This document shows positions 49,219-57,898 of a DNA stretch of 64,000 nt, piece by piece (positions within the stretch are counted from its first letter, which is position 1; every line of letters begins with the position of its first letter). The stretch spans positions 1 through 64,000 of the forward strand of contig CAMLLO010000002.1 of the NCBI GenBank assembly GCA_946480915.1. The letters are read 5' to 3'. Both the position numbers and the translations under genes were made by a program. A model generated the notes under the pieces. The model ran no database searches and had not been told where the DNA came from. It was given only the letters and a program-made list of their open reading frames with translations. Origin of the DNA: an uncultured Sphingobacteriaceae bacterium (GTDB taxonomy: Bacteria; Bacteroidota; Bacteroidia; Sphingobacteriales; Sphingobacteriaceae).

Positions 49219-49965
49219 TTATTCGAAATATAAGCTAAACTGAAAATTGCGCGTATAAAGCTTATCTAAAGGGGAAGAATAGGGATGATCTTCGGGCTTG
49301 AGAACGCTGTTGATAGAATTAGATAGCTTAAATTCAGGAGACAACTTAAAATATTCAAAATAGAAATCGAAGCCGATACCGACTTCATACGACAGTATAT
49401 TTTTTTGATTCTTTACGAATTTCTCGGTCAGCGCAAAACCTGAATCGTCGGTCTTCTTCTTTGATATAATATCCATCGAATACTTTCCGCCGCCCAACAG
49501 ATATGCGCGGAAGTTCAATCTCCGGTCGGACTTCAACTTAAAACCCACTGGAAATTCTACCGTTGTAGTGGCTACTTTTTGCTGATGAAACTTCTCGGGA
49601 TCTGCATATTCGTAATTTATCAGCCGGTCTAAAAATACCAAAGTGGGAGTAATCCGTAAGTCGGTGTTGCTTCCCAGTTTAAATCCGGCAATAAATCCCA
49701 AGCCAAAACCCGGACTTAAAGGCGAACTGATACTTTTTAACGAATCTGTAAGGAATTGTCCGGGAACGTCAGGATTTGGATAAGGTTTTTGCCAATCAAC
49801 TTTCTTATAAATTTTATATTCTGATGATAAGTATTGAAAGGTAAAGCCGGGAGAAAAAACCTGGTCGTCTACTCCACCTCCCCAGTTACCACCTTGCCCG
49901 GTTTGAGCATATGAACAAATGCTTATTGAAATAAAAAAGATTATCAGCTGTAACCGTTTCTTCAT
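49219..49965 (-). CDS. porT: PorT-like outer-membrane beta-barrel protein
   Basis: A 248-residue barrel with a signal peptide ending SYA near residue 20. Strand-like segments such as GFGLGFIAGFKLG, TTVEFPVGFKLKSDRR and YEVGIGFDFYFEYFKLSPEFKLSNS fit PorT/SprT, a component of type IX secretion. Its start overlaps ubiE by 4 bp, and ubiE-porT adjacency is common in the phylum, which supports the call. Two T9SS cargo proteins in this window are consistent with a working system. Confidence 0.78.
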   Translation of the reverse strand: MKKRLQLIIFFISISICSYAQTGQGGNWGGGVDDQVFSPGFTFQYLSSEYKIYKKVDWQKPYPNPDVPGQFLTDSLKSISSPLSPGFGLGFIAGFKLGSNTDLRITPTLVFLDRLINYEYADPEKFHQQKVATTTVEFPVGFKLKSDRRLNFRAYLLGGGKYSMDIISKKKTDDSGFALTEKFVKNQKNILSYEVGIGFDFYFEYFKLSPEFKLSNSINSVLKPEDHPYSSPLDKLYTRNFQFSLYFE

Positions 49966-50693
49966 TTAATACCGGTGTAAATTGAACAAATACCCAACGC
50001 CAAAGGGCGGTTTTTGGTATTTCGGTATCCAACTCTTTCCATCAAGGCGATAAAGTCCTTTCCATCGGGGAAAGCTTCCACAGATTCCGGAAGGTATTTG
50101 TATGCACTGTTGTCTTTCGAAAAAATCTTTCCGATGGATGGCGTAACATAATGAAAATAAAAGCTATATAACTGCTTCACTGGAAAAACTTTGGGTTTGG
50201 AAAACTCCAGGATAACCGCTTTACCGCCGGGCTTTAAAACGCGCAGCATATCCGAAAGTCCTTTTTCAAGATTTTCAAAATTCCTAACTCCGTATGCTAC
50301 AGTAACAGCATCAAATTGATTATCATCAAATAATAGTTTTTCAGAATCGCCTAATCTGACTTCAAATTTATCCCCCAGCCCTCGTTTCTGAATCTTCTCA
50401 GCCGCAATATCAAGCATCCCCTGTGAAATATCCACGCCAACTATTTTTGAAGGATTTAGAATTTTCAGCGATTCAAAAGCAAAATCGCCTGTACCGGTAG
50501 CTACGTCGAGAATATTTTGAGGATTATCCTTTTTTAGTTCGGCGATGGCTTTTTTTCTCCAGATAATATCGATTCCAAGAGACAGGAAATGATTTAGAAA
50601 ATCATAAGTCTTTGAGATATTGTTGAACATTGTTGCTACCTGCTCTTTTTTTGTAGCGTTTTCGTTTTTGTACGGAGTAACAGACTGAGGCAT
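49962..50693 (-). CDS. ubiE: Demethylmenaquinone methyltransferase (UbiE/MenG)
   Basis: A 243-residue SAM-dependent C-methyltransferase acting last in menaquinone synthesis. It has YDFLNHFLSLGIDIIWRKKA, LDVATGTGDFAFE (SAM motif I), GVDISQGML, VTVAYGVRNFEN and RVLKPGGKAVILEFSKP. Start and length are normal. It is divergent from efp and overlaps the PorT-like gene by 4 bp. Confidence 0.95.
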   Translation of the reverse strand: MPQSVTPYKNENATKKEQVATMFNNISKTYDFLNHFLSLGIDIIWRKKAIAELKKDNPQNILDVATGTGDFAFESLKILNPSKIVGVDISQGMLDIAAEKIQKRGLGDKFEVRLGDSEKLLFDDNQFDAVTVAYGVRNFENLEKGLSDMLRVLKPGGKAVILEFSKPKVFPVKQLYSFYFHYVTPSIGKIFSKDNSAYKYLPESVEAFPDGKDFIALMERVGYRNTKNRPLALGICSIYTGIK

Positions 50694-50847
50694 ATCCCTG
50701 CAAAGATGGCAAATATTTAATTTTGAATAGCCGATAAGCTTATTTTTATCGCCTGAATAACAAATTTAATCCAATCAGATGTTTAACGAAGGAAAGACAG
50801 GAAAGTGATTTTCGCTATCGTTATAAGCTTCAATTAAAATATAATTG

Positions 50848-50855
50848 CATCTTTG
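50848..50855 (+). promoter_or_regulatory. Possible -7 box upstream of efp
   Basis: CATCTTTG differs from TAnnTTTG at one base and lies 24 bp before the efp ATG. No good upstream TTTG is seen at 19-21 bp, so support is weak. Confidence 0.3.
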
Positions 50856-50879
50856 GCCAAATTTTACAATTGTATTCTC

Positions 50880-51440
50880 ATGGCAAAAGCATCGGAAATT
50901 AAATCGGGAAATATTTTACGCTTCAACGGCGAACTGGTAACGGTCGAAGAAATCATACATCGTACACCTGGAAAAGGTGGCGCTTTCTACCTGGGTAAGT
51001 TTCGTAATATTAAGACGGGAAAAATTGTTGAAGCTCGGCTGGCAACTGACGAGCAGGTTGAAATTTGCCGTGTTGAAACCAATGATTACCAATATTTATA
51101 TGAGGAAGGTGATTATTTTGTGGTGATGGATAATGTTACCTTCGAGCAATATAATATTCCGAAATCATTGTTCGGACCATCAGCAAAGTTCATAAAAGAA
51201 GGTATGAACGTAATTGTATCGTTTGAAAGCGAAGAACCTATCATGGCTCAGGCTCCAAACAATGTTGAACTGGAAATTACCTATACCGAGCCTGCTGTGA
51301 AAGGCGATACTTCTTCTGGCGCTCAGAAATATGCTACGACAGAAAATGGCATAGAGCTAAAAGTGCCTTTATTTGTAAATCAAGGCGATAAGATTAGAGT
51401 AGATACCCGCACAGGAGAATATATTGAGCGTGTGAAATAA
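50880..51440 (+). CDS. efp: Elongation factor P
   Basis: EF-P relieves ribosome stalling at polyproline. From the ATG at 50880 (MAKASEIKSG) it is 186 residues, the usual length; an upstream alternative at 50853 is unlikely. The modified-loop Lys is Lys32 in TPGKGGAF. The three beta-barrel domains are recognisable, with YEEGDYFVVMDN in domain II and GDKIRVDTRTGEYIERV at the end. No EpmA/B genes are near, so the modification state is unknown. It ends in a clear terminator. Confidence 0.97.
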   Translation: MAKASEIKSGNILRFNGELVTVEEIIHRTPGKGGAFYLGKFRNIKTGKIVEARLATDEQVEICRVETNDYQYLYEEGDYFVVMDNVTFEQYNIPKSLFGPSAKFIKEGMNVIVSFESEEPIMAQAPNNVELEITYTEPAVKGDTSSGAQKYATTENGIELKVPLFVNQGDKIRVDTRTGEYIERVK

Positions 51441-51460
51441 TAAATTTTAATGAGATTTGA

Positions 51461-51493
51461 AGCGGCTTAAAGAAATTTGAGCCGCTTTTTTTA
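51461..51493 (+). terminator. Terminator after efp
   Basis: AGCGGCT (51461-51467) pairs with AGCCGCT (51480-51486) around a 12-nt loop, followed by TTTTTTAT. It lies 20 bp past the efp stop and before the tandem repeat array. Confidence 0.85.
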
Positions 51494-51539
51494 TGTTTAA
51501 TCGCCGATAAGCGAGCCTTAGACGATATAATACATTTAC

Positions 51540-51833
51540 GTAGAGCCCGCTTTTGTGGCCGTAATGGCCATTCACATGTTCGTAATGCCCGTTTACATGA
51601 GTGTAACGCTCATTTACATAGCTGTAATGGTGATTTTACTGGTCATTATGCCCAATTACACCGCCGTAATGTCCACTTACATAACCGTAATGGTCATTTG
51701 CATGATCGTAATGCCCAATTACAACGCCGTAATGTCCACTTACACTGCCGTAATGTCCGGTTACACTGCCGTAATGTCCGGTTACATAAGCGCAGTGGTC
51801 GTTTACAAGGCCATATCGTCCATTTACAGCTAA
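51540..51833. repeat. 21-bp tandem array, 14 units, each with a dyad core
   Basis: Thirteen clear units start at 51561 and recur every 21 bp to 51833; a degenerate one precedes at 51540. The core is GTAATGnCCnnTTAC: GTAA and TTAC half-sites around a 7-bp centre, then a 6-bp linker ending mostly in CC. There are no indels in spacing. On the minus strand units translate to a heptapeptide V-[NTSI]-G-H-Y-x-x, with many differences between units at third codon positions; a stop (TAA) falls in the unit at 51624. On the plus strand a hydrophobic frame is open throughout from a GTG at 51555. Units 9-11 are nearly identical, a sign of recent duplication. Confidence 0.85.
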
Positions 51834-51873
51834 CAGTAGCACTGATGTATTTAGCCGCATTTTAAAAAGAAAT

Positions 51874-51962
51874 CCCGAGGTGCCGTCCGCACAGGTCCAT
51901 CACGCAAAATTTGCAGGCAGCGCACAGGGCTGCTGCCGGCAAATTTTCGTCCGGCACTTGGG
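51874..51962. other. Long nested stem-loop beside the array
   Basis: An outer helix of 11 bp with one bulge (51874-51885 with 51952-51962) encloses a long inner stem: 9 bp (51906-51914 with 51939-51947), an A-G mismatch, then 6 bp (51916-51921 with 51932-51937) and a 10-nt loop. No T-run follows on either strand. It may encode a structured RNA or be part of a repeat element. The rest of the gap 51834-52145 holds a smaller hairpin (GTAGAT/ATCTAC near 52013-52030) and no gene I can support. Confidence 0.55.
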
Positions 51963-52145
51963 ATGGCCCAAACCTCGTAGCTTATGGTTTCGGGTTTTGC
52001 CAGGTTGCTGGATGTAGATAACAGGATCTACGAAAATAAAATCAACATTAGTCCCTTCATCTGAGACATTAAAGCGGGGGGTGGCGCGAGGATATGCAAC
52101 CGACAAAATGGAATAGGTAGCGTGAAATGCTATACCGAAGTAAAT

Positions 52146-52634
52146 TTACCCTAGCAGTCCCAACAAGCCATGGATATTCAAGGGCTCGGTAACCATTTGC
52201 AAATTCCCTTCGTCGTCGAAGGGCCATTCATCTTTGGGCCTGTCCCAATATAGCTCGATGCCATTTCCGTCGGGGTCACTTAAATAGATGGCTTCAGAAA
52301 CGCCATGGTCCGCTGCTCCGCTTAGTGGATATTCATTATCGAGCAAACGTTTTACCACTTGGGCCAGTTCTTTTCTTTCTGCATATAATATAGCTACGTG
52401 GTATAAACCAACAGCTCGTGCAGGCGCTTTGTCGGCACCTTTGCTTTGCCACGTATTTAAACCGATATGATGGTGATAACCACCGGCAGAAAGAAATACT
52501 GCGCCATCGCCGTAACGCTGGGTTATTTCGAAGCCAAGCAGCTCCTGGTAAAAAGCGAGAGAGCGTTCCATATCCGAAACTTTTAAATGCACATGCCCGA
52601 TACGGGTGGTTGATGGGGTTGTATAGGTATTCAT
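52146..52634 (-). CDS. VOC (glyoxalase/extradiol dioxygenase) family protein
   Basis: A 162-residue protein started at the ATG at 52634 (MNTYTTPSTT); the frame is open upstream through engB but that extension is antisense to a real gene. Two beta-alpha-beta-beta-beta modules are seen: RIGHVHLKVSDMERSLAFYQELLGFE and GLYHVAILYAERKELAQVVKRLL. Potential metal ligands are His in GHVHLKV, His in LYHVAI and Glu in NGIELYWDRP. It resembles one half of CatE-type proteins. Substrate unknown. Confidence 0.85.
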   Translation of the reverse strand: MNTYTTPSTTRIGHVHLKVSDMERSLAFYQELLGFEITQRYGDGAVFLSAGGYHHHIGLNTWQSKGADKAPARAVGLYHVAILYAERKELAQVVKRLLDNEYPLSGAADHGVSEAIYLSDPDGNGIELYWDRPKDEWPFDDEGNLQMVTEPLNIHGLLGLLG

Positions 52635-52680
52635 CTCGAATCTATGGAGTATCGTTTTATAAAATTGTACATTTGCCCCG

Positions 52681-53295
52681 ATGATTATACATACGGCAGA
52701 ATTCAAATGCAGCAATACACGTACCGATAAACTGCCTGCACCGGCTTTGCCTGAGTATGCATTTATCGGTCGATCAAATGTCGGAAAATCATCTCTGATA
52801 AACATGCTAACGCAAAAAAAAGGCTTAGCAAAAACGTCTCAGACTCCAGGTAAAACCCAGCTGATAAATCATTTTCTGATTAATGATAAATGGTACATTG
52901 TTGATTTACCCGGTTATGGATTCGCGAGAGCTTCTAAAAGCAGCCGCGGAGAATGGGAGCGTTTTATAAAATACTATCTGAAAAATCGCGAAAGCTTGCA
53001 ATGTGTATTTGTATTGATAGATAGCCGCGTGCCGCCGCAAAAAGTCGATTTAGAATTTTGCTTTTGGCTGGGCGAACACGGAATTCCGTTTTTACTGGTT
53101 TTTACTAAAGCCGACAAGCAATCAAAACATAAGACTATGCAAACGGTGGCTGCATTCAAAAAAGAACTTTTAGTTTCTTTTGAAGAAGTGCCCCAACAAT
53201 TTATCACCTCTTCGGAAACACAAGAAGGCAGGGAGGAAATTCTATCGCTCATTGACGAAATAAACAAAGCGTTTGTTGCACCAGTTATTGAATAG
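52681..53295 (+). CDS. engB: Ribosome biogenesis GTPase EngB/YsxC
   Basis: EngB is a TRAFAC GTPase needed for large-subunit assembly. The 204-residue protein has the P-loop GRSNVGKSSLI (30-40), G2 region QTPGKTQLINHF, DLPGYGFA (G3), TKAD (G4) and TSSETQEG (G5). Start and length are standard. It is divergent from the VOC gene and is followed by a short low-complexity spacer. Confidence 0.96.
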   Translation: MIIHTAEFKCSNTRTDKLPAPALPEYAFIGRSNVGKSSLINMLTQKKGLAKTSQTPGKTQLINHFLINDKWYIVDLPGYGFARASKSSRGEWERFIKYYLKNRESLQCVFVLIDSRVPPQKVDLEFCFWLGEHGIPFLLVFTKADKQSKHKTMQTVAAFKKELLVSFEEVPQQFITSSETQEGREEILSLIDEINKAFVAPVIE

Positions 53296-53352
53296 GACCC
53301 GATATCTCATAATCAATGTCTCACATCTCATATCTATAATCAAGCAGATAAG

Positions 53353-54213
53353 ATGAAAAAATACCTTTCACTTGTACTTTTTGCCCACACCATTTTCGCC
53401 ATGCCTTTTGCCTTTATTGGCTTTTTTCTGGCGCTTACAACAACAGAAAATACCTTTAACTGGATGCTACTGGTTTTCATGATATTGTGTATGATTTTCG
53501 CCAGGAATGCAGCGATGGCATTTAACCGTTATCTCGACAGAAACTTCGATGCCCAAAATCCCCGAACGGTGGTCAGAGATATTCCGGCGGGACGTATACC
53601 TGCAAAAAATGCTCTGCTGTTTACCATTATCAACTGCGTGCTTTTTATATTCACCACGTATTTTATCAATCCACTGTGTTTCTATTTATCGCCAGTAGCT
53701 CTGGCAGTAATTCTAGGATACAGTTTCACCAAACGTTTTACTCCGCTTTGCCACCTCATCCTAGGCATTGGTCTGGGCCTCGCCCCTATTGGCGCCTACC
53801 TGGTAGTGACAGGAGAATTTGCTCTTTTACCTATTTTCTTTTCGCTTGCGGTTGTGTGCTGGGTTAGCGGCTTCGATATCATTTATTCTTTACAGGATGA
53901 TGAATTTGACAAAAGTGCCAATCTATACTCTATTCCTGCTGTGCTAGGCAGAAAAAAGGCTTTACTGGTATCATCCGCTCTACATGTCTTGAGTGTGATT
54001 TTTTTAATAATTCCGCTATTTATTACTCAGTTGGGAGGCTTTTACATTGCCGGCATTATATTCTTTATCGGCTTATTGATCTACCAGCATCGTCTGGTTA
54101 AACCTCATGACCTAAGCAGAGTAAACCTTGCATTCGGAACAACAAACGGTATTGCTTCCGTTATTTTTGCCATTTTCTTTTTGCTGGACGTTTATTTCAG
54201 AACTAATTTCTAA
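53353..54213 (+). CDS. UbiA-family polyprenyltransferase
   Basis: A 286-residue membrane prenyltransferase with eight or nine helices. The two Asp-rich motifs are NRYLDRNFDAQNPRT near residue 58 and YSLQDDEFDKSANLYSIP near 178. This places it in the 4-hydroxybenzoate/MqnP-type branch rather than MenA. It may prenylate a quinone precursor that the UbiE encoded at 49962 finally methylates; whether the cell uses the futalosine route cannot be judged here. Confidence 0.85.
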   Translation: MKKYLSLVLFAHTIFAMPFAFIGFFLALTTTENTFNWMLLVFMILCMIFARNAAMAFNRYLDRNFDAQNPRTVVRDIPAGRIPAKNALLFTIINCVLFIFTTYFINPLCFYLSPVALAVILGYSFTKRFTPLCHLILGIGLGLAPIGAYLVVTGEFALLPIFFSLAVVCWVSGFDIIYSLQDDEFDKSANLYSIPAVLGRKKALLVSSALHVLSVIFLIIPLFITQLGGFYIAGIIFFIGLLIYQHRLVKPHDLSRVNLAFGTTNGIASVIFAIFFLLDVYFRTNF

Positions 54214-54218
54214 AGCGC

Positions 54219-54845
54219 TTGGAAAATTTATCCGGACAGCACCTCTCACTTTTTAGAGAATCCTTAAAAAGCTTCATCATCTTCACAGACGATGAATGGT
54301 GCATCTTTTCAGGACATCTTTATGGAAAGACTCTGAAGAAAAAGGCTTTTTTTGCTCAAGCCGGAAAAGTATGCAATGAAGTTGGATTTATCGTCGAAGG
54401 CTCCGTTCGATATTACCACGTTAAAGATGGTGTGGAAATAACCGGTTACTTCAGTTTTGAAAATGATTTTATAAGCGCCTACAAAAGCTTTTTGACAGGC
54501 ACAGCAACCTTAAGCTATATTCAAGCTCTTGAAAATACGAGGCTTATAATTTTTTCTAAAGACGGGCTTCAAAAACTTTTAGCAGACGAGCGAATAAACT
54601 ATAAAATAGAGCGATTTGGCAGATTGTTAGCCGAGCATTACTTAATTTGCTATGAAGACCGGGTAACTTCGTTTATAATCCAAAGCGCAGAGGAAAGGTA
54701 TTTGCAGTTGCTGAAAGACAACCGGAATATATTCAAGCGCATTCCACAACACTATATAGCCAATTATTTGGGCATAACAGCGGTTTCGCTTTCGCGGATC
54801 AGAAAACGAATTATGGAGCCTGCCAGCAAAATCACCACCTCCTGA
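54219..54845 (+). CDS. Crp/Fnr-family transcriptional regulator
   Basis: A 208-residue regulator with a cyclic-nucleotide-type sensor (FAQAGKVCNEVGFIVEGSVRYYHVKDG) and a C-terminal winged helix (YIANYLGITAVSLSRIRKRI). It has no Fnr-type Cys cluster. The start is a TTG 5 bp after the UbiA stop; there is no in-frame ATG until near the end, so the non-ATG start is well supported. It may control the epimerase gene that follows; that is inference. Confidence 0.88.
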   Translation: MENLSGQHLSLFRESLKSFIIFTDDEWCIFSGHLYGKTLKKKAFFAQAGKVCNEVGFIVEGSVRYYHVKDGVEITGYFSFENDFISAYKSFLTGTATLSYIQALENTRLIIFSKDGLQKLLADERINYKIERFGRLLAEHYLICYEDRVTSFIIQSAEERYLQLLKDNRNIFKRIPQHYIANYLGITAVSLSRIRKRIMEPASKITTS

Positions 54846-54924
54846 AAGCTGAATTTCTTATCTTTTGTTAACGTTTTCAGCTAAGCTATCTCGATATTTT
54901 TGTATCACTAATTAAAAAAAAGAG

Positions 54925-55860
54925 ATGCATACTATACTAGGAGCCGGCGGACCAATAAGTAATGCTTTGGCACGCGAATTACAAAAAACAAATCAAACGA
55001 TCAGATTAGTTAGTCGCAAGCCGGTACCTGCTTCAGGAAAAACATCCTGGAAAAAAGCCGATCTTCTGAATTACCAGGAAACACTGGAAGAGTGTCGCGG
55101 ATCGGAAGTTATCTATTTATGTGCCGGTTTAAAATACGACAAAGATGTGTGGCAGGACCAATGGCCCAAAATCATGCGGAATGCCCTTAATATCACTAAA
55201 GAAACAGGCGCCCGGTTCATATTTTTTGATAACGTATACATGTACGGACTGGTAGCGGGATCGATGACAGAAGAAACACCCTACAGGCCTACCAGTGTAA
55301 AAGGAGAAGTGAGAGCTAAAATTGCCAGCCAGTTAATGGAAGAAGTGAAAGCCGGCAATATAAAAGCCAGCATTGCGAGAGCAGCCGACTTTTATGGCGC
55401 AACCGATTCGGGCAACAGCTTTTTTGATATGATGGTGCTGGATAAACTTTCAAAAAGGAAGAATGCTCAATGGCTTGGAAATCCGGATACCTTACACTCA
55501 TTCACCTATGTGGAGGATGCCGCAAGAGGAGTTTTCACACTCGGTCAGAATCCGGAGAGTGATAATCAGATATGGCATTTGCCAACCGCCCCAGCGATGA
55601 AAGGAAGTGATTTCATCAATTTAGCAGCAGCAATATTCGACACCAGCCCCAATTACTCGAGAATCAACAAATTTATGCTCCAGGCAATCGGCATGTTCAA
55701 TCCGCTGATAAAAAGTACCGTAGAAATGTACTATCAATATCAATATGACTATAATTTTAATTCATCGAAGTTTGAAAAAGCGTTTGCAATAGGCCCAAAA
55801 TCGTACGAGGAAGGCATTAGGTATTTGGCAGATACATTTTATTCTCATAAAAATTCTTAA
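54925..55860 (+). CDS. NAD-dependent epimerase/dehydratase family protein
   Basis: A 311-residue extended-SDR-like protein. The nucleotide loop reads ILGAGGPISNALARELQ (a GxGGPI variant), and FDNVYMYG holds the catalytic-type Tyr; the usual Tyr-x3-Lys is not obvious. HSFTYVEDAARGVFTL fits the family. It may be an atypical NmrA-like or reductase protein. It follows the Crp-type regulator by 79 bp and precedes pepF on the same strand. Confidence 0.8.
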   Translation: MHTILGAGGPISNALARELQKTNQTIRLVSRKPVPASGKTSWKKADLLNYQETLEECRGSEVIYLCAGLKYDKDVWQDQWPKIMRNALNITKETGARFIFFDNVYMYGLVAGSMTEETPYRPTSVKGEVRAKIASQLMEEVKAGNIKASIARAADFYGATDSGNSFFDMMVLDKLSKRKNAQWLGNPDTLHSFTYVEDAARGVFTLGQNPESDNQIWHLPTAPAMKGSDFINLAAAIFDTSPNYSRINKFMLQAIGMFNPLIKSTVEMYYQYQYDYNFNSSKFEKAFAIGPKSYEEGIRYLADTFYSHKNS

Positions 55861-55904
55861 AACAATTGATCTGATTTTAACTTAGCAGGATAAATTACAA
55901 GATC

Positions 55905-57611
55905 ATGATCGCGAAAAAACCAAGAATATTTGTTCCGGAAAACCTCGAAATTAAATGGGAGAAGCTTGAACCATTATTGCTTGAATTGAAAAACAGGGAA
56001 ATTAACTCTGTTGAAGATTTAAAACGCTGGTTAAAAGACCGCAGTGAACTTGAAGCGGCGCTTGAAGAAGACTTTGCATGGAGATATATTCGAATGACCT
56101 GCGATACGGCCAATGAGGAGTTATTGCAAAGCTTCCAATACTTTGCTACTGAAATAGAGCCTAAAATTGCTCCGATTTCAAACGACCTGAACAAAAAGCT
56201 AATAGATAGTCCTTTTGTTGAAAAACTGGAGAAGGACAAATATTTTGTGTTGATCAGAAGCGTAAAAAAGGCCTTGCAACTTTTCAGAGAAGAGAATATT
56301 CCTTTATTAACAGAAATCCAGGTAAAGCAACAAACCTACCAATCGATCACTGGTGCCATGAGTGTTACTATTGATGGAAAGGAATATACGCTTGAACAGG
56401 CTTCTGTTTTTTTGAAAGATATTGACAGAAATGTACGTAAGAAAGCATGGGAGGCTGTTACAGCTCGTCGCCTACAGGATAAAGATAAACTGGACGACCT
56501 ATTTAATGAACTTTTAAAGCTTCGCCATAAGGTGGCCCTAAATGCCGGTTTTGAAAACTTCCGCGATTACATGTTCCAGGCTTTGGGCAGATTTGACTAT
56601 ACCCCACACGACTGCTATAAATTTCACGAGTCTATAGAGAGAGAAATAGTGCCTATTTTACGAAAAGAGGCCGAAAAAAGACGTGTGACTTTAGGCTTAC
56701 ATGAGCTAAAACCCTGGGATATGGATGTTGACATATCAGGAAAGCCAGCGCTTAAGCCCTTCAACAACGGTCAGGAATTAATTGACAAATCAATACAATG
56801 TTTCCAGGCACTTAACCCTTACATCGGGGAGCGTTTGGAGATAATGAGAGAAAATGGTCTTTTCGACGTAGAAAGTCGTAAAGGAAAAGCTCCCGGAGGC
56901 TATAACTATCCCTTGGCAGAAACCGGCGCACCCTTTATCTTTATGAATTCGGCAAACACTTTCCGAGATTTAACTACTATGGTACATGAAGGCGGACATG
57001 CGGTTCATACCTTCATAAGCTCGGATCTGGAACTCAACGACTTTAAGCACCTTCCTTCGGAGGTAGCGGAACTGGCTTCAATGAGTATGGAATTAATTTC
57101 TATGGATAAATGGGATGTGTTTTTCGATAATGAAGAGGATCTAAAACGTGCTAAAAAAGATCAACTGCGCGATGTATTGAAAACTCTTCCATGGGTAGCT
57201 GTCGTAGATCAGTTTCAACACTGGATTTATACAAATCCCGAACACACAACAGCAGAACGAAAAACTGCCTGGAAGGAAATTATTGCCCCTTTTGGAAACA
57301 ATTTTACTGATTGGACTGGCTATGAAGAAGCTCTGGAAAACCTATGGCAAAAGCAGCTTCACATTTTTGAAGTACCCTTTTATTATATCGAATACGGTAT
57401 CGCCCAGTTGGGTGCCATAGCCGTTTGGAAGAACTATAAAGAGAATCCTGAACTTGCGTTAGAAAAATACCTTGCGGCCTTGAAACTAGGGTATACAAAA
57501 ACGATAAAAGAGATTTATAAAACTGCAGGAATTGAGTTCAACTTCAGTACTGATTATGTACATCAACTTGCTAAATTCATAAAAGCAGAGCTTGCTTTGC
57601 TTGGAGATTAG
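55905..57611 (+). CDS. M3-family oligoendopeptidase F-like
   Basis: A 568-residue cytoplasmic metallopeptidase that degrades oligopeptides. The zinc motif His361-Glu362-x2-His365 occurs in MVHEGGHAVHTF, and the third ligand Glu is in the following SEVAELASMSMEL helix. GGYNYPLAETGAPFIFMN and IEYGIAQLGAIAVWKNY are typical of the family. No signal peptide is present. A hairpin follows the stop. Confidence 0.92.
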   Translation: MIAKKPRIFVPENLEIKWEKLEPLLLELKNREINSVEDLKRWLKDRSELEAALEEDFAWRYIRMTCDTANEELLQSFQYFATEIEPKIAPISNDLNKKLIDSPFVEKLEKDKYFVLIRSVKKALQLFREENIPLLTEIQVKQQTYQSITGAMSVTIDGKEYTLEQASVFLKDIDRNVRKKAWEAVTARRLQDKDKLDDLFNELLKLRHKVALNAGFENFRDYMFQALGRFDYTPHDCYKFHESIEREIVPILRKEAEKRRVTLGLHELKPWDMDVDISGKPALKPFNNGQELIDKSIQCFQALNPYIGERLEIMRENGLFDVESRKGKAPGGYNYPLAETGAPFIFMNSANTFRDLTTMVHEGGHAVHTFISSDLELNDFKHLPSEVAELASMSMELISMDKWDVFFDNEEDLKRAKKDQLRDVLKTLPWVAVVDQFQHWIYTNPEHTTAERKTAWKEIIAPFGNNFTDWTGYEEALENLWQKQLHIFEVPFYYIEYGIAQLGAIAVWKNYKENPELALEKYLAALKLGYTKTIKEIYKTAGIEFNFSTDYVHQLAKFIKAELALLGD

Positions 57612-57618
57612 GGAAATC

Positions 57619-57662
57619 TGTAATGCTGAGTTTGTCAATAAATCAATGAACTCAGCATTACA
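57619..57662. repeat. Perfect inverted repeat after pepF
   Basis: Perfect 14-bp arms (57619-57632 and 57649-57662) surround a 16-nt loop. No T-run follows on the plus strand. It may be a terminator of unusual type or a processing or binding site. The remaining gap to 57899 has a small GCGGC/GCCGC hairpin (57790-57806) and nothing else I can name. Confidence 0.5.
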
Positions 57663-57898
57663 AAACCGAGCAATATTTCTCCCAGAAAAAAATAATAAAA
57701 AACCGCATCAACGATATTAATTATTGCCGGCACACTCTGGTATTTAAAGAATCGACACATCATTTAAAAAACAACTTCTTAAATAATTAGCGGCAGCTTC
57801 AGCCGCAATGTTCCAATTTTTAAACCAAAGAGCCGGACTTGCTTACAATTCAAATCAAATTATTTCTATGTTTGATTTTGTTGAAGATAATTACCACA

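Noticed and set aside
51540..51833. CRISPR array
   Set aside because: Units are contiguous with no unique spacers, the variable part is only a few bases, and no cas genes are present.
51555..51833. Plus-strand 92-residue ORF across the array
   Set aside because: It exists because the 21-bp unit has no stop in this frame; it starts at GTG inside the repeat and has no leader or unique sequence. Kept only as a property of the array.
51636..51860. Minus-strand 74-residue heptad ORF
   Set aside because: It ends at a stop within the array while the repeats go on beyond it, so a functional gene cannot be supported, though a decayed one remains possible.
51900..52106. 68-residue minus-strand ORF
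   Set aside because: It passes through the large hairpin, shows no recognised motif and its Cys-rich end follows from the palindrome.
52635..52805. N-terminal extension of the VOC protein
   Set aside because: The stretch is antisense to the engB start and shows no VOC homology.
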